Shown here one piece after another: positions 53,546 through 64,000 of a stretch of DNA of 64,000 nt. Location: assembly GCA_030068145.1 (NCBI GenBank), contig JAPJBO010000169.1:124001-188000 (forward strand), given 5' to 3'. The stretch comes from Diplonema papillatum (Eukaryota; Euglenozoa; Diplonemea; Diplonemida; Diplonemidae). Positions within the stretch are counted from its first letter, which is position 1, and each line of letters starts with the position of its first letter. The notes beneath the pieces were generated by a model. It searched no databases. It was given only the letters and a program-made list of their open reading frames with translations, and was not told where the DNA came from. Made by a program: the position numbers and the translations under genes.

Positions 53546-55275
53546 GGGGCGGGCGGACTCGGGGGGGAGGGGGGGGGGGGGCGGCACCGTTTGCCCCGGA
53601 TGTTCCTTCTTCGGGTTGCTTTGCTTTACGCTCGCGGACCAGTTGTCGGTCCACTTCGAGGTCCTGAGCCAGAACCAAGCTAGGTCTCAGGTGACGGGGC
53701 ACAACTATCCGAATTGGACACTGCAGCTCCATCTACTTGGAGCCAAGAGTCGATGGCCAGAACAAGCCAGACACAAGTTGGACACAACTATGCCACTGTA
53801 TGAGCCTACAGTCGTGCAACAAAGGAAGCGCCTTCATGAGGGTTTGTGCGTGCCGGATGATCGGTTTCCCAGTTGTATTCCCCTGTGCCTTTTTCTGCCA
53901 GGTAAGGAATTCTGATCAACCACCAAAACACGCTGCCTGCGTCTTTTTCTGCACAATACACCGAAGTGCCAAGGAAAAGGACGAGAGAACGGAGCATTGT
54001 TTGCCTCTAAACCGGTACTCGCTGGTTTCCTTTTCTCTCTCGTGTTCTCGCCTCTCCGCTCAAGGGGGGTTTTACTTCTTTCCTTTTCGTTTTTCCTCTC
54101 CCCCCCCCACTCGCCACTTGTTTCGTTCTTTTCGCCGTCGATCGACCAAAATTTACATACTTCTGCTGGTAAGCGTTTCCGGAAGTGAGGGAGAGATGCG
54201 ACTGGCTGTCCGTACTGCCGAGCAAGAAGTCGAAGGAGCGAAGGAGTGTGGGTGTGTGTGAGTGCGTGTGGGTGTGTGTGCTGCGGGCCCACTTTTACGT
54301 GGTGCCTCCCTTCGCGGAAGCACGACCGCGCGTGGGTGGGTATGTTCGGAGCCTGGTTTCTTTCGACGCGATGCTCTCTTCGCAAGTGCTCACGCGGGCG
54401 TGCCTTGTCATAGCAAATCGCTGGTGACTGTAGCCTCTTGTCGCCGTGCTATCATGGTCCTTTGACAGAGTGAGCCGATGCCTCTCATCTCACCTGTAAG
54501 GCATGACTGTGCCACGCATGCTCTTGACAGACGCTAAAGTCCGGCATTGTGCACGTGTGTTACAGTCGGCAGTCGGTGGGTGGTTTCGACAAGCTCCTTG
54601 CCGCCCTGGTGCATTCGCCTCCGTGCCTCAAGGCGGCTGTGTGTGGACCCAACGACAGAACGTGTGATGAGATTGCCGTCAAGGTTGCTTGCCATTTTCG
54701 TAATTCTTCGAATAACAGTTGGCCGCAATCGAGGCGGGGAGTTGGTGTAGGAGTATAGGGGTGGGTTAACAAGGTTGCGGTTGTTTCCGTCCACTGGATG
54801 GTCCTTGCTTTTCTCGACTGTTTCGTGCACTAAGAAGCCGGTATTTTTGAGTCACCGGTCGCATGCTGAAAAAGCACCGCTTCTTGCCCTAGCTTAGTCG
54901 TTACGCCGAAGTTCATTCGTGTGGTTTCATTCCAGTGCTGCTTTGGCCGTCCCCAAAACTGATATAGAGTGGCTAGACAAGCGCTTTGTACAGACACTGG
55001 CCTGCGCACCATCGGTTCCTCGTCGCGCTTCGGAACAAAGAAGACTGGCGCTTTTTCTCTTTATTTTCCATGTTTCTTTTTGGTTTAGCTGTATCGTTTC
55101 TAGCATTGTTACATATATTTTGTTGCTCTTGAAGTCTTGGCAGACGTTCTGTACACCGATGAGAAGAAGAAAATGTATGTTTGCCCATTTCCGGCGGGGT
55201 GCCTCTCGCGTGTGACCAGGCAACATACGCAAACCCCCGGGAGAAGCTTGCTGCACGTGTACGATGCAGCACAGC
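53546..55275. other. No gene recognised; RepD copy inside
   Basis: RepD copy 2 at 54453-54590 (atggtcctttgacagagtga). Frames of up to 183 codons around 53830-54385 are low-complexity or without motifs. Confidence 0.4.
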
Positions 55276-55899
55276 TCACGCACACGACTGCTCGAGTTTT
55301 GAAGGCCTTTTGACCTGTCCGTGGTGGGTGATTTTGCTGTCGTTCCCAGCAATGAGTGATAGTAGCTCCTTGCGAAAACGATCCCGCAACTCGAGAGACT
55401 CAACACAGCGCACACGAGAAGAGACGGGCGTCACTCGCCAGCTGCCTTCTTCGTGAGTCTTGTACCCCCGTTGTGATTTCTTACTGAGATCCGTTTCCAC
55501 AGAAAACTGTAATAATTTCGGTGAAATAAGCTGGCGTCGAATGCATCTCAGCAGCTGACCCGAGCTTGCATTGCGAGCAACTTCGTTGCCTCGAAGCCGC
55601 AGTGTCTCCAGGGTGGTGGTATCGCATCCCTCTACACCGGGTCCCTCCTGCGGCCCTATTCGTCGGAACAGAATCCACCCGCACAAGAGGGAGCAGTTTG
55701 GATCTGACAAAATGTCGTAATAAAGCGCGTTCATCTTCACTCGTTTTTGAACGTACGGTTCCATTGCATGCCTGAGTGCAAAATAGGGAGACGCGCCGCA
55801 AGAAGAACGCGCGAATGCGCTACGTTTCAGACGCCCCCCTCGCGCATCGGTGCTTTTTCCGGGGAGCGAAAAACAACGGCTTCCCAAGCACGGATGCAA
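55276..55899 (-). CDS. Candidate ORF of unknown function
   Basis: 207 open codons (the ATG near 55764, MEPYVQKRVKMNALYYD, is more plausible than the upstream start). The C-terminal part (TLETLRLRGNEVARNASSGQL, CVESLELRDRFRKELLSLI) is helix-like, and the first piece resembles a leucine-rich segment. No family is recognised and splice boundaries are not evident. It lies just 5' of the satellite on the minus strand. Confidence 0.25.
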   Translation of the reverse strand: MHPCLGSRCFSLPGKSTDARGGRLKRSAFARSSCGASPYFALRHAMEPYVQKRVKMNALYYDILSDPNCSLLCGWILFRRIGPQEGPGVEGCDTTTLETLRLRGNEVARNASSGQLLRCIRRQLISPKLLQFSVETDLSKKSQRGYKTHEEGSWRVTPVSSRVRCVESLELRDRFRKELLSLIAGNDSKITHHGQVKRPSKLEQSCA

Positions 55900-56010
55900 A
55901 CCTCTAACGCGTGGGTGTGTGACACTTTGCGCAGGTGGTCCACGATTCGGTCACTTTGCAAAGGGGGGGAGGCGGGCGCGCGTGCAGACTTTGGTTCGCA
56001 GCAGAAAAAC

Positions 56011-58612
56011 GCGGCTTCGACAGGACCGCTCGTCCGGCGTGTTCGAGAGACTCGGGAATGGCCTGGACTGCGCTACTGGGGGTTTTGCGCCGGTGCGTTT
56101 GTCGGGAACGGGACCCCGTTCGCAACACAGCAGGATCAACTTCAACAGAACGCTTCGTCCGCCACGTTCGAGAGAACTCGGGAACAGCCTGAATCACGCT
56201 ACTGGGCTGTGCGCCGGTGCGGTTGTCGGGAACGGGACCCCGTTCGCAACTAAAAGCACAGCAGGATCAACCTCAACAGAACGCTTCGTCCGCCACGTTC
56301 GAGAGAACTCGGGAACAGCCTGAACCACGCTACTGGGCTGTGCGCCGGTGCGGTTGTCGGGAACGGGACCCCGTTCGCAACTAAAAGCACAGCAGGATCA
56401 ACCTCAACAGAACGCTTCGTCCGCCACGTTCGAGAGAACTCGGGAACAGCCTGAACCACGCTACTGGGCTGTGCGCCGGTGCGGTTGTCGGGAACGGGAC
56501 CCCGTTCGCAACACAGCAAGATCAACTTCAACAGAACGCTTCGTCCGCCACGTTCGAGAGAACTCGGGAATAGCCTGAACCACGCTACTGGGCTGTGCGC
56601 CGGTGCGTTTGTCGGGAACGGGACCCCGTTCGCAACTAAAAGCACAGCAGGATCAACCTCAACAGAACGCTTCGTCCGCCACGTTCGAGAGAACTCGGGA
56701 ATAGCCTGAACCACGCTACTGGGCTGTGCGCCGGTGCGGTTGTCGGGAACGGGACCCCGTTCGCAACTAAAAGCACAGCAGGATCAACCTCAACAGAACG
56801 CTTCGTCCGCCACGTTCGAGAGAACTCGGGAACAGCCTGAACCACGCTACTGGGCTGTGCGCCGGTGCGTTTGTCGGGAACGGGACCCCGTTCGCAACAC
56901 AGCAAGATCAACTTCAACAGAACGCTTCGTCCGCCACGTTCGAGAGAACTCGGGAATAGCCTGAACCACGCTACTGGGCTGTGCGCCGGTGCGTTTGTCG
57001 GGAACGGGACCCCGTTCGCAACTAAAAGCACAGCAGGATCAACCTCAACAGAACGCTTCGTCCGCCACGTTCGAGAGAACTCGGGAATAGCCTGAACCAC
57101 GCTACTGGGCTGTGCGCCGGTGCGGTTGTCGGGAACGGGATCCCGTTCGCAACACAGCAAGATCAACTTCAACAGAACGCTTCGTCCGCCACGTTCGAGA
57201 GAACTCGGGAATAGCCTGAACCACGCTACTGGGCTGTGCGCCGGTGCGTTTGTCGGGAACGGGACCCTGTTCGCAACTAAAAGCACAGCAGGATCAACCT
57301 CAACAGAACGCTTCGTCCGCCACGTTCGAGAGAACTCGGAAATAGCCTGAACCACGCTACTGGGCTGTGCGCCGGTGCGGTTGTCGGGAACGGGATCCCA
57401 TTCGCAACACAGCAAGATCAACTTCAACAGAACGCTTCATCCGCCACGTTCGAGAGAACTCGGGAATAGCCTGAACCACGCTACTGGGCTGTGCGCCGGT
57501 GCGGTTGTCGGGAACGGGATCCCATTCGCAACACAGCAAGATCAACTTCAACAGAACGCTTCGTCCGCCACGTTCGAGAGAACTCGGGAACAGCCTGAAC
57601 CACGCTACTGGGCTGTGCGCCGGTGCGGTTGTCGGGAACGGGACCCCGTTCGCAACTAAAAGCACAGCAGGATCAACCTCAACAGAACGCTTCGTCCGCC
57701 ACGTTCGAGAGAACTCGGGAATAGCCTGAACCACGCTACTGGGCTGTGCGCCGGTGCGTTTGTCGGGAACGGGACCCCGTTCGCAACACAGCAAGATCAA
57801 CTTCAACAGAACGCTTCGTCCGCCACGTTCGAGAGAACTCGGGAATAGCCTGAACCACGCTACTGGGCTGTGCGCCGGTGCGTTTGTCGGGAACGGGACC
57901 CTGTTCGCAACTAAAAGCACAGCAGGATCAACCTCAACAGAACGCTTCGTCCGCCACGTTCGAGAGAACTCGGAAATAGCCTGAACCACGCTACTGGGCT
58001 GTGCGCCGGTGCGGTTGTCGGGAACGGGATCCCATTCGCAACACAGCAAGATCAACTTCAACAGAACGCTTCATCCGCCACGTTCGAGAGAACTCGGGAA
58101 TAGCCTGAACCACGCTACTGGGCTGTGCGCCGGTGCGTTTGTCGGGAACGGGACCCCGTTCGCAACTAAAAGCACAGCAGGATCTTCAACAGAACGCTTC
58201 GTCCGCCACGTTCGAGAGAACTCGGGAATAGCCTGAACCACGCTACTGGGCTGCGCCGGTGCGTTTGTCGGGAACGGGACCCCATTTGCAACTAAAAGCA
58301 CAGCAGGATCAACTTCAACAGAACGCTTCGTCCGCCACGTTCGAGAGAACTCGGGAATAGCCTGAACCACGCTACTGGGCTGTGCGCCGGTGCGGTTGTC
58401 GGGAACGGGATCCCGTTCGCAACACAGCAAGATCAACTTCAACAGAACGCTTCATCCGCCACGTTCGAGAGAACTCGGGAATGGCCTGAACCACGCTACT
58501 GGGGGTTTTGCGCCGGTGCGTTTGTCGGGAACGGGACCCCGTTCGCAACTAAAAGCACAGCAGGATCAACTTCAACAGAACGCTTCGTCCGCTACGTTCG
58601 AGAGAACCCGGG
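56011..58612. repeat. Satellite of alternating 124- and 131-bp monomers (255-bp higher-order unit)
   Basis: About 20 monomers built on cgttcgagagaactcgggaa, then ctgaaccacgctactgggct and gtcgggaacggga. Long units contain gcaactaaaagcacagcagg, short ones gcaacacagcaagatc. From about 56.9 kb they mostly alternate, giving a 255-bp unit that is a multiple of three. This explains the long ORFs of 76-263 codons on both strands, which are not genes. The outermost monomers at both ends share a different variant (actgggggttttgcgcc). Confidence 0.95.
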
Positions 58613-61001
58613 CAGCGAAGAAGGTGAGAAGCAGGACGGCGACCCCGAGGTTGAGCGGGATGGACACGGCAGGTCCCTCGAGTTTCTTCGACGCCGCCGG
58701 CGCCGAAGAGGACGACAGCAGCTTTTGGTCAGCGACCGGGATGCTGTTGTAGAGGCTCGCCGACTCCCGCTCGCCGGCCTCGATTTCCTTCTTGAGCTCG
58801 CGCACCTGCGCCTCGAGCGCCTGGTTTTCGGTCTGCATCGATGCCGCGCTCTTCGGGGCGGGCTCCGGGCTGTTGCCCCGCCGCTGCGTCCGCATTTGGG
58901 GGGCGAGGAACGTGTTGCTGGCCTGCCGGTCGACTGAGCTGCCGGCGGTGCCGGCGGCGGCGGCGGGGGTGCGGGCAGACGGCGGCGGCGTCGGCGCGGG
59001 GCTGCCCATCGGGGTCCTGGTGTTCACCGCCCCGTTCGGCGACCGGCCGCGGGGGGATCTCGCCGGGCTCGTGCCAGGGGGCCCGAAGACGCACGGGATG
59101 TTGTACCGCACCGTGTTCCCGGCGGGCTTTTCCCGGAACAGCTCCTGCACCCGGCCCTTGTCATCCGGGTTGCAAACGCGCGGCTGTGATTAGTTAGTGT
59201 TCGAGGGAAAGTGCGCTGCAGGTTCCGGTCGAAGGTGTTCTTCGATGATACCGTATAATATCATGGGTAGGCAGGCTATAGTTGTCAACGCTTTAACAAT
59301 TGTATCATCTGCGAATATGCTAATACTGCGCAGACGCAGAAAATAGTTGAGCCTTTTCTCACAAAAACAGCCGGCCTCGATCTCCTTCTCGAGCTCGCGC
59401 CTCGAGCGCCTGGTTTTCGGTCTGCATGGAGGCCGCGCTCTTCGGGCTGGGTGTTGCCCCGCCGCTGTGTCCGCATTTGGGGGGCGAGGAACGTGTTGCT
59501 GGGCCCCTGCCGGTCTACGGAGCTGCCGGCGGTGCCGGCGGCGGCGGCGGGGGTGCGGGCAGACGGCGGCGGCGTCGGCGCGGCCCATCGGGGTCCTGGT
59601 GCTCACCGCCCCGTTCGGCGACCGGCCGCGGGGGGGATCTCGCCGGGCTCGTGCCAGGGGGCCCGAAGACGCACGGGATGTTGTACCGCACCGTGTTCCC
59701 GGCGGGCTTTTCCCGGAACAGCTCCTGCACCCGGCCCTTGTCATCCGGGTTGCAAACGCGCGGCTGTGATTAGCTAGTGTTAGAGGGAAAGTGCGCTGCA
59801 GGTTCCGAAGGTGTTCTTCGATGATACCGTATAATCGTTGTGTGCCGCATCGTCAGCGAGTAGGACGTGTTGTGCGTTGGCCATCTCGGCGCACCGCTTG
59901 CAGGCCTTTTATTTTTCTTTTTGTTTTTTTCGTCTTCTTCTTCCTGTCGCAGCAGATGTCTGTGGCGGGCATTTTCCCTCGTCTTCTTAGTCTTTTTGTA
60001 ACTTGTTTGCACCTAAGTCGCTTCCTTCAGTACAACCATGCTGCTAAAGAACCAAACTTTGGCAACGCCCACCGGTATAAAACACCTCCGCCGGTGCTTA
60101 CTTGGTGACAGACAATACAGCTACGAATTGATTGACGTTTACGCCCGGCACTGTGTTCCGTGTGGCTGTTCGCTCCTCACGACGTCACTCCGTGATTCTG
60201 GCGGTCTCCTCGTGTGCGTATTCAAGAAAAAGAAGAGAAGGCGAACCTCGATGTGGAACAGCTCATTCTGCAAATCCGCCGGGTCTTCTTTGCCGCCGTC
60301 CTTCTGGTGGCGCGGTTTGTACGAGATGCTCACATCTTGGGTGGCTCCAGGTTCCTGCGGGGGCAATTTTGCGTTATCCGGTTCACTCCCCATTGAATTC
60401 CGGTGCGGTGGGACTGAAGGTGTCTAATTCATGTTGATGGCTTCAAGTGGGAAACGTTGGAAGCAAAGTACAGCCCGGCGGTTTCACCAGTCGGTTTTGA
60501 GCTCCCGGCACCCTGCATTTGGGTCCTGTGACTTCCAAGATCATGCGAGAGACGGATAAAGCCTGTGAGGTTATCAGCTTCTCCATGGCTATCAGCGACT
60601 GCAATCCTCATCTTGCGTGTACCGTCGCGACAGACTGTCCGTACACAGGCGACGAATCTCAGCCCGAGGATGTGGCGAGCAGTCTGCAATGAGCTGGCGG
60701 TGGAGCGAGTCTCGGAAGTCGTCCAAGTGGGCACGTGAGCGCTGTTCCTGGGGGCGTTGAGTCACGCGTGACGGTGTCATTCGTGCAGGCATTCGGTGCT
60801 GTCTGTCTCAAACGGCGAGTGTGCATACCAAGAAGCCGCAGATGGGTTTGACGCCGTATCGATGGGGTGATGTAGTATACAGCTTCCAGGCAACGCAGCC
60901 TTGCGAACCACTTCGGATGGTGAGGACGTTTGTAATGAGACTGTCCAAAGGCGGTGGGAAGTAGAGATGCTTGGGGTTGAAGTGGATCAACTTCGGCTGG
61001 C
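58572..61001 (-). CDS. VAP-family protein: MSP domain, coiled coil, C-terminal membrane anchor
   Basis: ER membrane receptor that recruits FFAT-motif proteins at contact sites (family role). Exons: 61001-60829, 60354-60247, 59183-58572, all AG/GT with consistent phases; the small 5' exon with the start codon was not found. MSP domain: LIHFNPKHLYFPPPL, VAWKLYTTSPHRYGVKP (the K..TT.P.RY.VKP signature that binds FFAT), EPGATQDVSISYKP and VRYNIPCVF. Then a Pro/Ser/Thr-rich linker, a coiled coil (ENQALEAQVRELKKEIEAGE) and a C-terminal membrane helix (PLNLGVAVLLLTFFAA). About 296 residues are seen, normal for VAPs. The last 13 codons and the stop are satellite sequence. The identification is from domain order. 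Confidence 0.8.
59375..59860 (-). pseudogene. Duplicated VAP terminal exon (truncated), possible alternative exon
   Basis: Copy of 58795-59275 displaced by 580 bp. It keeps the acceptor (atcacag) and the start PRVCNPDDKGRVQELF from 59763, in the same phase. One extra G near 59635 shifts the frame, so it reads a Pro/Arg-rich tail to a stop at 59515, without coiled coil or membrane helix. It lies in the intron, so splicing to it would give a soluble MSP protein. About 100 bp of unrelated sequence (59276-59375) separates the copies. Confidence 0.7.
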
Positions 61002-63735
61002 CTGCGGAAGGGAGAAGGGGGTGAATGTTAAACGCTTGCTTTCTTGCACTCCTTGTCTTGGGAAGTAGTGAAGCTAGCATCAAACCAGACCGGAGAGGTA
61101 GGGTTTGGCCCAAAACATCACTAAATGGAATTGCGCTAACGAACATATTCGTGTCGCGTACGAGGCTACACAGAGGCGGGAGTAAGTATGACTCTTGAGG
61201 TACGAATGCCTCCCTGGATCGGTCACCTCCTAATAGCAGGACTTGGACAAAAGACCCTATTGAGTTTGACGGTATGCAGAGGTGGAATAGGTGCGAGGAT
61301 AATGCGTGTGTAACAAGCTCAAGCGAGCTACTCACAGTTGGCCGCGTATTGGTATCACAAAGTAAGGCGCGTGTAGGAGTGCGTATCCAGACCCGGAGCA
61401 CCCACAGTTCTTTTTTGTCTGTGCGATTTGGCCCGTATGTGTTCAGGTTCGACCGCCGTCAACGTGCCCCTTTAGCTTTAACAAGTGCACTCTTCAAGGA
61501 GGCTCCAAAGAATACAAATAGAGCGACCGACATTTGCAAAATACGCTACCTGTGCTGGTCGTGGACATAGCGCTGGGGCTCGGGCTGGTCATCACTAACT
61601 GCTGCTGGGTTCGCCCCGGATCCAACATCGTCTGTGTCACCGATCGGCCGCAATTGCCGTGCTGTCCGTTGTCGACCAGGAGGTTCTTCTCTTTCCTCCC
61701 ACACCCCCTGTCCTGTCGTTCTGAAATTCGCTACGACTTCCGCCTCTCGGCGTGCCTCACGGCGGAAAAGAGCAAGCGAAGATTCCAACTGCCTACTCTG
61801 ATTACGAACTTGTCACTAGCTGTTGCAACCGACAAGGTTCCACCACGACGAAAGCGCGGCAAAAGTGACCCTTCTGGAGTCACGTAGCGAAAAGCTGGCA
61901 TAGTGTGGCACTCATTCGCTTGCAAATGACTCCCCTTTAACGCAGCAAGAAGACGAAATTCGCAGATTTTCTGGCGTGCCCTGGGGCCTGGCGCTGAACA
62001 GAAGTCCACAGTGCAGAAGTCGGGGTTGTGACGCCCAAGCTTTGCATGCAAGTTAACCCGATATTGATACGGCCCAAGCTTTGCATGCAAGTTAACCTTA
62101 TACTTTGCAGCCTCGCAGCTTTGTAGTGAGCCGATCCACCCCCGGCTGCCGGACTATGATAGACTAATCGTTGAGGTTGGAATGCAGAACATCTGTAGCG
62201 ATGGCCTGCATTAGTCACTAGGTGACTACCTCTTCAATCGGACCGTGTCGTGCTGCTGGCGTTTGCACTCATTCGAATCATCGTTTGCGGTCGCTTTGCG
62301 TCCTTTCCCTGTGTGCATGCTGCTGCGATCCCTGCCTTCGCTTTCACGGGTGGCGCTGGACAATTCTTCTTCCGTTGGGGGTCGTCATCTCGTCTTCGTT
62401 AGCCGTCGTTTGTCGTCCTGACAGACTGTGACAGCAGCAGGCAGTTCGATGCACTTCCAGGGGATATGGCTCAATTGTAGTGCAACCCGCAAGATTGTAA
62501 ATACTGAAAGATAGAAAGAGAACACAAGAAAACAAGTCCAAATGGCAATGCAAAAATCTGGGGACGGCTGACCTTGGGAGAGACCGAGAGAGGGAGAGGA
62601 GAAATACTCGGAGGGGCTGTCCGGTGCTTATTTCGACGGAGGCTATCCAGCTACGGAAAGGATCGTTTTTGTTGAACGCTCCTGCCCCGCACTAACCGGA
62701 ATTTGCTTGTGTTTCGTGTGGGCAGCACATTCCCTTATTTTATATCCGTTGTGATTGGGTCCTTGTTGTGCCCGTGGGAGGTTTTGCAACGCGGCGGCCT
62801 CCGAGTATTGCTTACCAGCAGGTGTAAGAAAAGCGTTCCTGGAAAGGACGCACTTTTACCGTCGTGCAAGGAAGGAAGAGGAGTGGGTGGAAATGCTCTG
62901 TGCGACCGACCTGAGTTTGCTTGAACCCTCGCAGCAACACTCGAGCTACGTTTTGGTGTTGTGCTGCCAAGATGCCGGGAGATGCAGTCTGAACTCATTC
63001 CGACGCGGGGGCTCTCATGTTTGTTGCGGCGTCAAGTCTCGACGTCGTTGCAGAAAGGTTAAGTAGAACCCCTATCCAACTTAGAGTGGTTCCCTACATT
63101 TCAACGTCACGCTTCAGGACGCATGAAGCGAGTGTGGGGCGGGTGGGTAAGCGAGAGCAACGTGCAACGAGTGTTTTGAGGGAGAGGAACCCTGCTAGCA
63201 GGTCATTGTATCAGCCACTAATCATGATCTGTTGACTTCGGAGAGAAACTCTGCAAGTCTTGTAAAGGCAAGGAGCGATTGTACTGGGCTCGTGCAACCT
63301 TCTACTGGTGGACGAATGTCCTGGCAAGTGCGCCTTCACGCACGAACTCGTGTGCTCCAGAGAGAGGATACTGACTGAACTGACAGAAGCTGGGGTTGCT
63401 TGTTTGTTTGTTTGTTTGTTTGTTTTTCGCCGACGGCAGCAAGGGTCAGACAAGCCCATCTTATTTCGCTTTTTTGAGTTGGCTGCTACACCTGGTTCGT
63501 TTGGAATAACAAAACATTGGGACAAAAGACTGATGTGTTTATCGTTCAGGATCTGTTGTTCTTCGCGTGCAGAGGGCGTAAAACTCTTGAAAAGGGGCTT
63601 TTTTTTCCCCCCCTGCAGAAGCACAAGTTCGTCTGTTTCGTGTCTCAGTGCTCGTGTGCAGACGTGTTGCGGAAGTGTTCCCTTCCAGTACGGCAGTACT
63701 ACTCGAAAAAATGTTCCCGCGCCCGGGCTTCGTCG
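61002..63735. other. No gene recognised; VAP 5' exon probably here
   Basis: Contains the 61873-61938 segment shared with 40940-40998, a 33-bp tandem duplication at 62037-62100 (cccaagctttgcatgcaagt twice) and a (tttg)6 microsatellite at 63400-63427. Frames of up to 143 codons have no motif. Confidence 0.4.
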
Positions 63736-64000
63736 TTAGATCGACATGTCGCTGTCGTCCGCATCTTCGCCACCCACTTCGGTCAGGGTTGCAGGGTCAG
63801 CTGGCGGGAGACACCGGGGGTCCGTGTGCCGGCGTTCGGCGGGAAGCGGCAGCGGGGGCGTTCCGGGGGCGCGGAAGGCGTGCGTGTCACTATTCGCGAC
63901 GACCCAGCCGCCGCCGTGGAGCCGGAGCCAGGCGCCGGACTCCTCGGCGATGTGCACAATCGACCGGTCCGGCAGCGCCGAGACCACGGGCGCCGCGTGG
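63736..64000 (-). CDS. C-terminus of a protein with an SH3-like module, cut by right edge
   Basis: Open from the right edge to a TAA at 63736. The segment VSALPDRSIVHIAEESGAWLRLHGGGWVVAN has the layout of a bacterial-type/SH3b-like barrel (xxLPxGxxVxVxEExGxWxRLxxGGWV), here at the end of a larger protein. A Pro-rich then acidic tail (GGEDADDSDMSI) follows. High GC like other exons here. The protein's main function lies outside the window. Confidence 0.5.
   Translation of the reverse strand, partial: HAAPVVSALPDRSIVHIAEESGAWLRLHGGGWVVANSDTHAFRAPGTPPLPLPAERRHTDPRCLPPADPATLTEVGGEDADDSDMSI

Noticed and set aside
56250..58442. Long ORFs on both strands (up to 263 codons) through the satellite
   Set aside because: The 255-bp higher-order unit is a multiple of three, so frames without a stop in one unit stay open. 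The same peptide simply repeats on both strands.

Overview
This is eukaryotic nuclear DNA of roughly balanced GC. Genes are spliced with GT-AG introns and lie among retrotransposons, DNA transposons, minisatellites and homopolymer tracts. There are no operons or Shine-Dalgarno sites. Gene content (a long helical-repeat organelle-type protein, compact GST genes, DCP1, VAP) and the very high repeat load suggest a protist, possibly an alveolate or other alga. That placement is inference. Every recognised host gene is on the minus strand.

Layout. 1-4.2 kb: a minus-strand LINE cut by the left edge (ORF1, then ORF2 with a 2A-like site, APE endonuclease and reverse transcriptase). 4.28-7.3 kb: tandem LINE-leader-like monomers, the second split by a 2.7-kb hAT-like element with a perfect 8-bp target duplication and internal minisatellites. 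7.3-12.6 kb: a decayed reverse transcriptase, one helical-repeat exon and dispersed repeats. 12.7-20.5 kb: a seven-exon gene for a helical-repeat protein of about 1,408 residues, probably organellar. Its 5' end is repeated just upstream in 390-bp units. 21.3-28.6 kb: a nearly perfect 3,648-bp tandem duplication, each copy with one glutathione S-transferase (GST) gene. Two more GST genes follow at 30.5 and 32.3 kb. 29.2-30.5 kb: an inverted-repeat element with poly-G ends. 33-45 kb: mostly dispersed repeats and small inverted-repeat elements, plus a partial copy of the helical-repeat gene's last exon at 41.2 kb.

45.4-49.5 kb: a complete tyrosine-recombinase (DIRS-type) retrotransposon with split direct repeats A1...B1-A2-B2 and ORF order gag, recombinase, RT/RNase H. 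It sits about 20 bp inside an intron of the next gene, at 49.5-51.6 kb, the mRNA-decapping subunit DCP1. 51.7 kb: a 21-bp minisatellite. 56.0-58.6 kb: a satellite of alternating 124- and 131-bp monomers, whose edge supplies the last codons and stop of a VAP-family (MSP domain) ER-anchored protein gene at 58.6-61.0 kb. That gene has a duplicated terminal exon. The right edge cuts a gene whose product ends in an SH3-like domain.

Exon models were joined by hand from reading frame, splice-site dinucleotides and phase. The joins of the helical-repeat, DCP1 and VAP genes all keep phase. First and last exons are the least certain parts.
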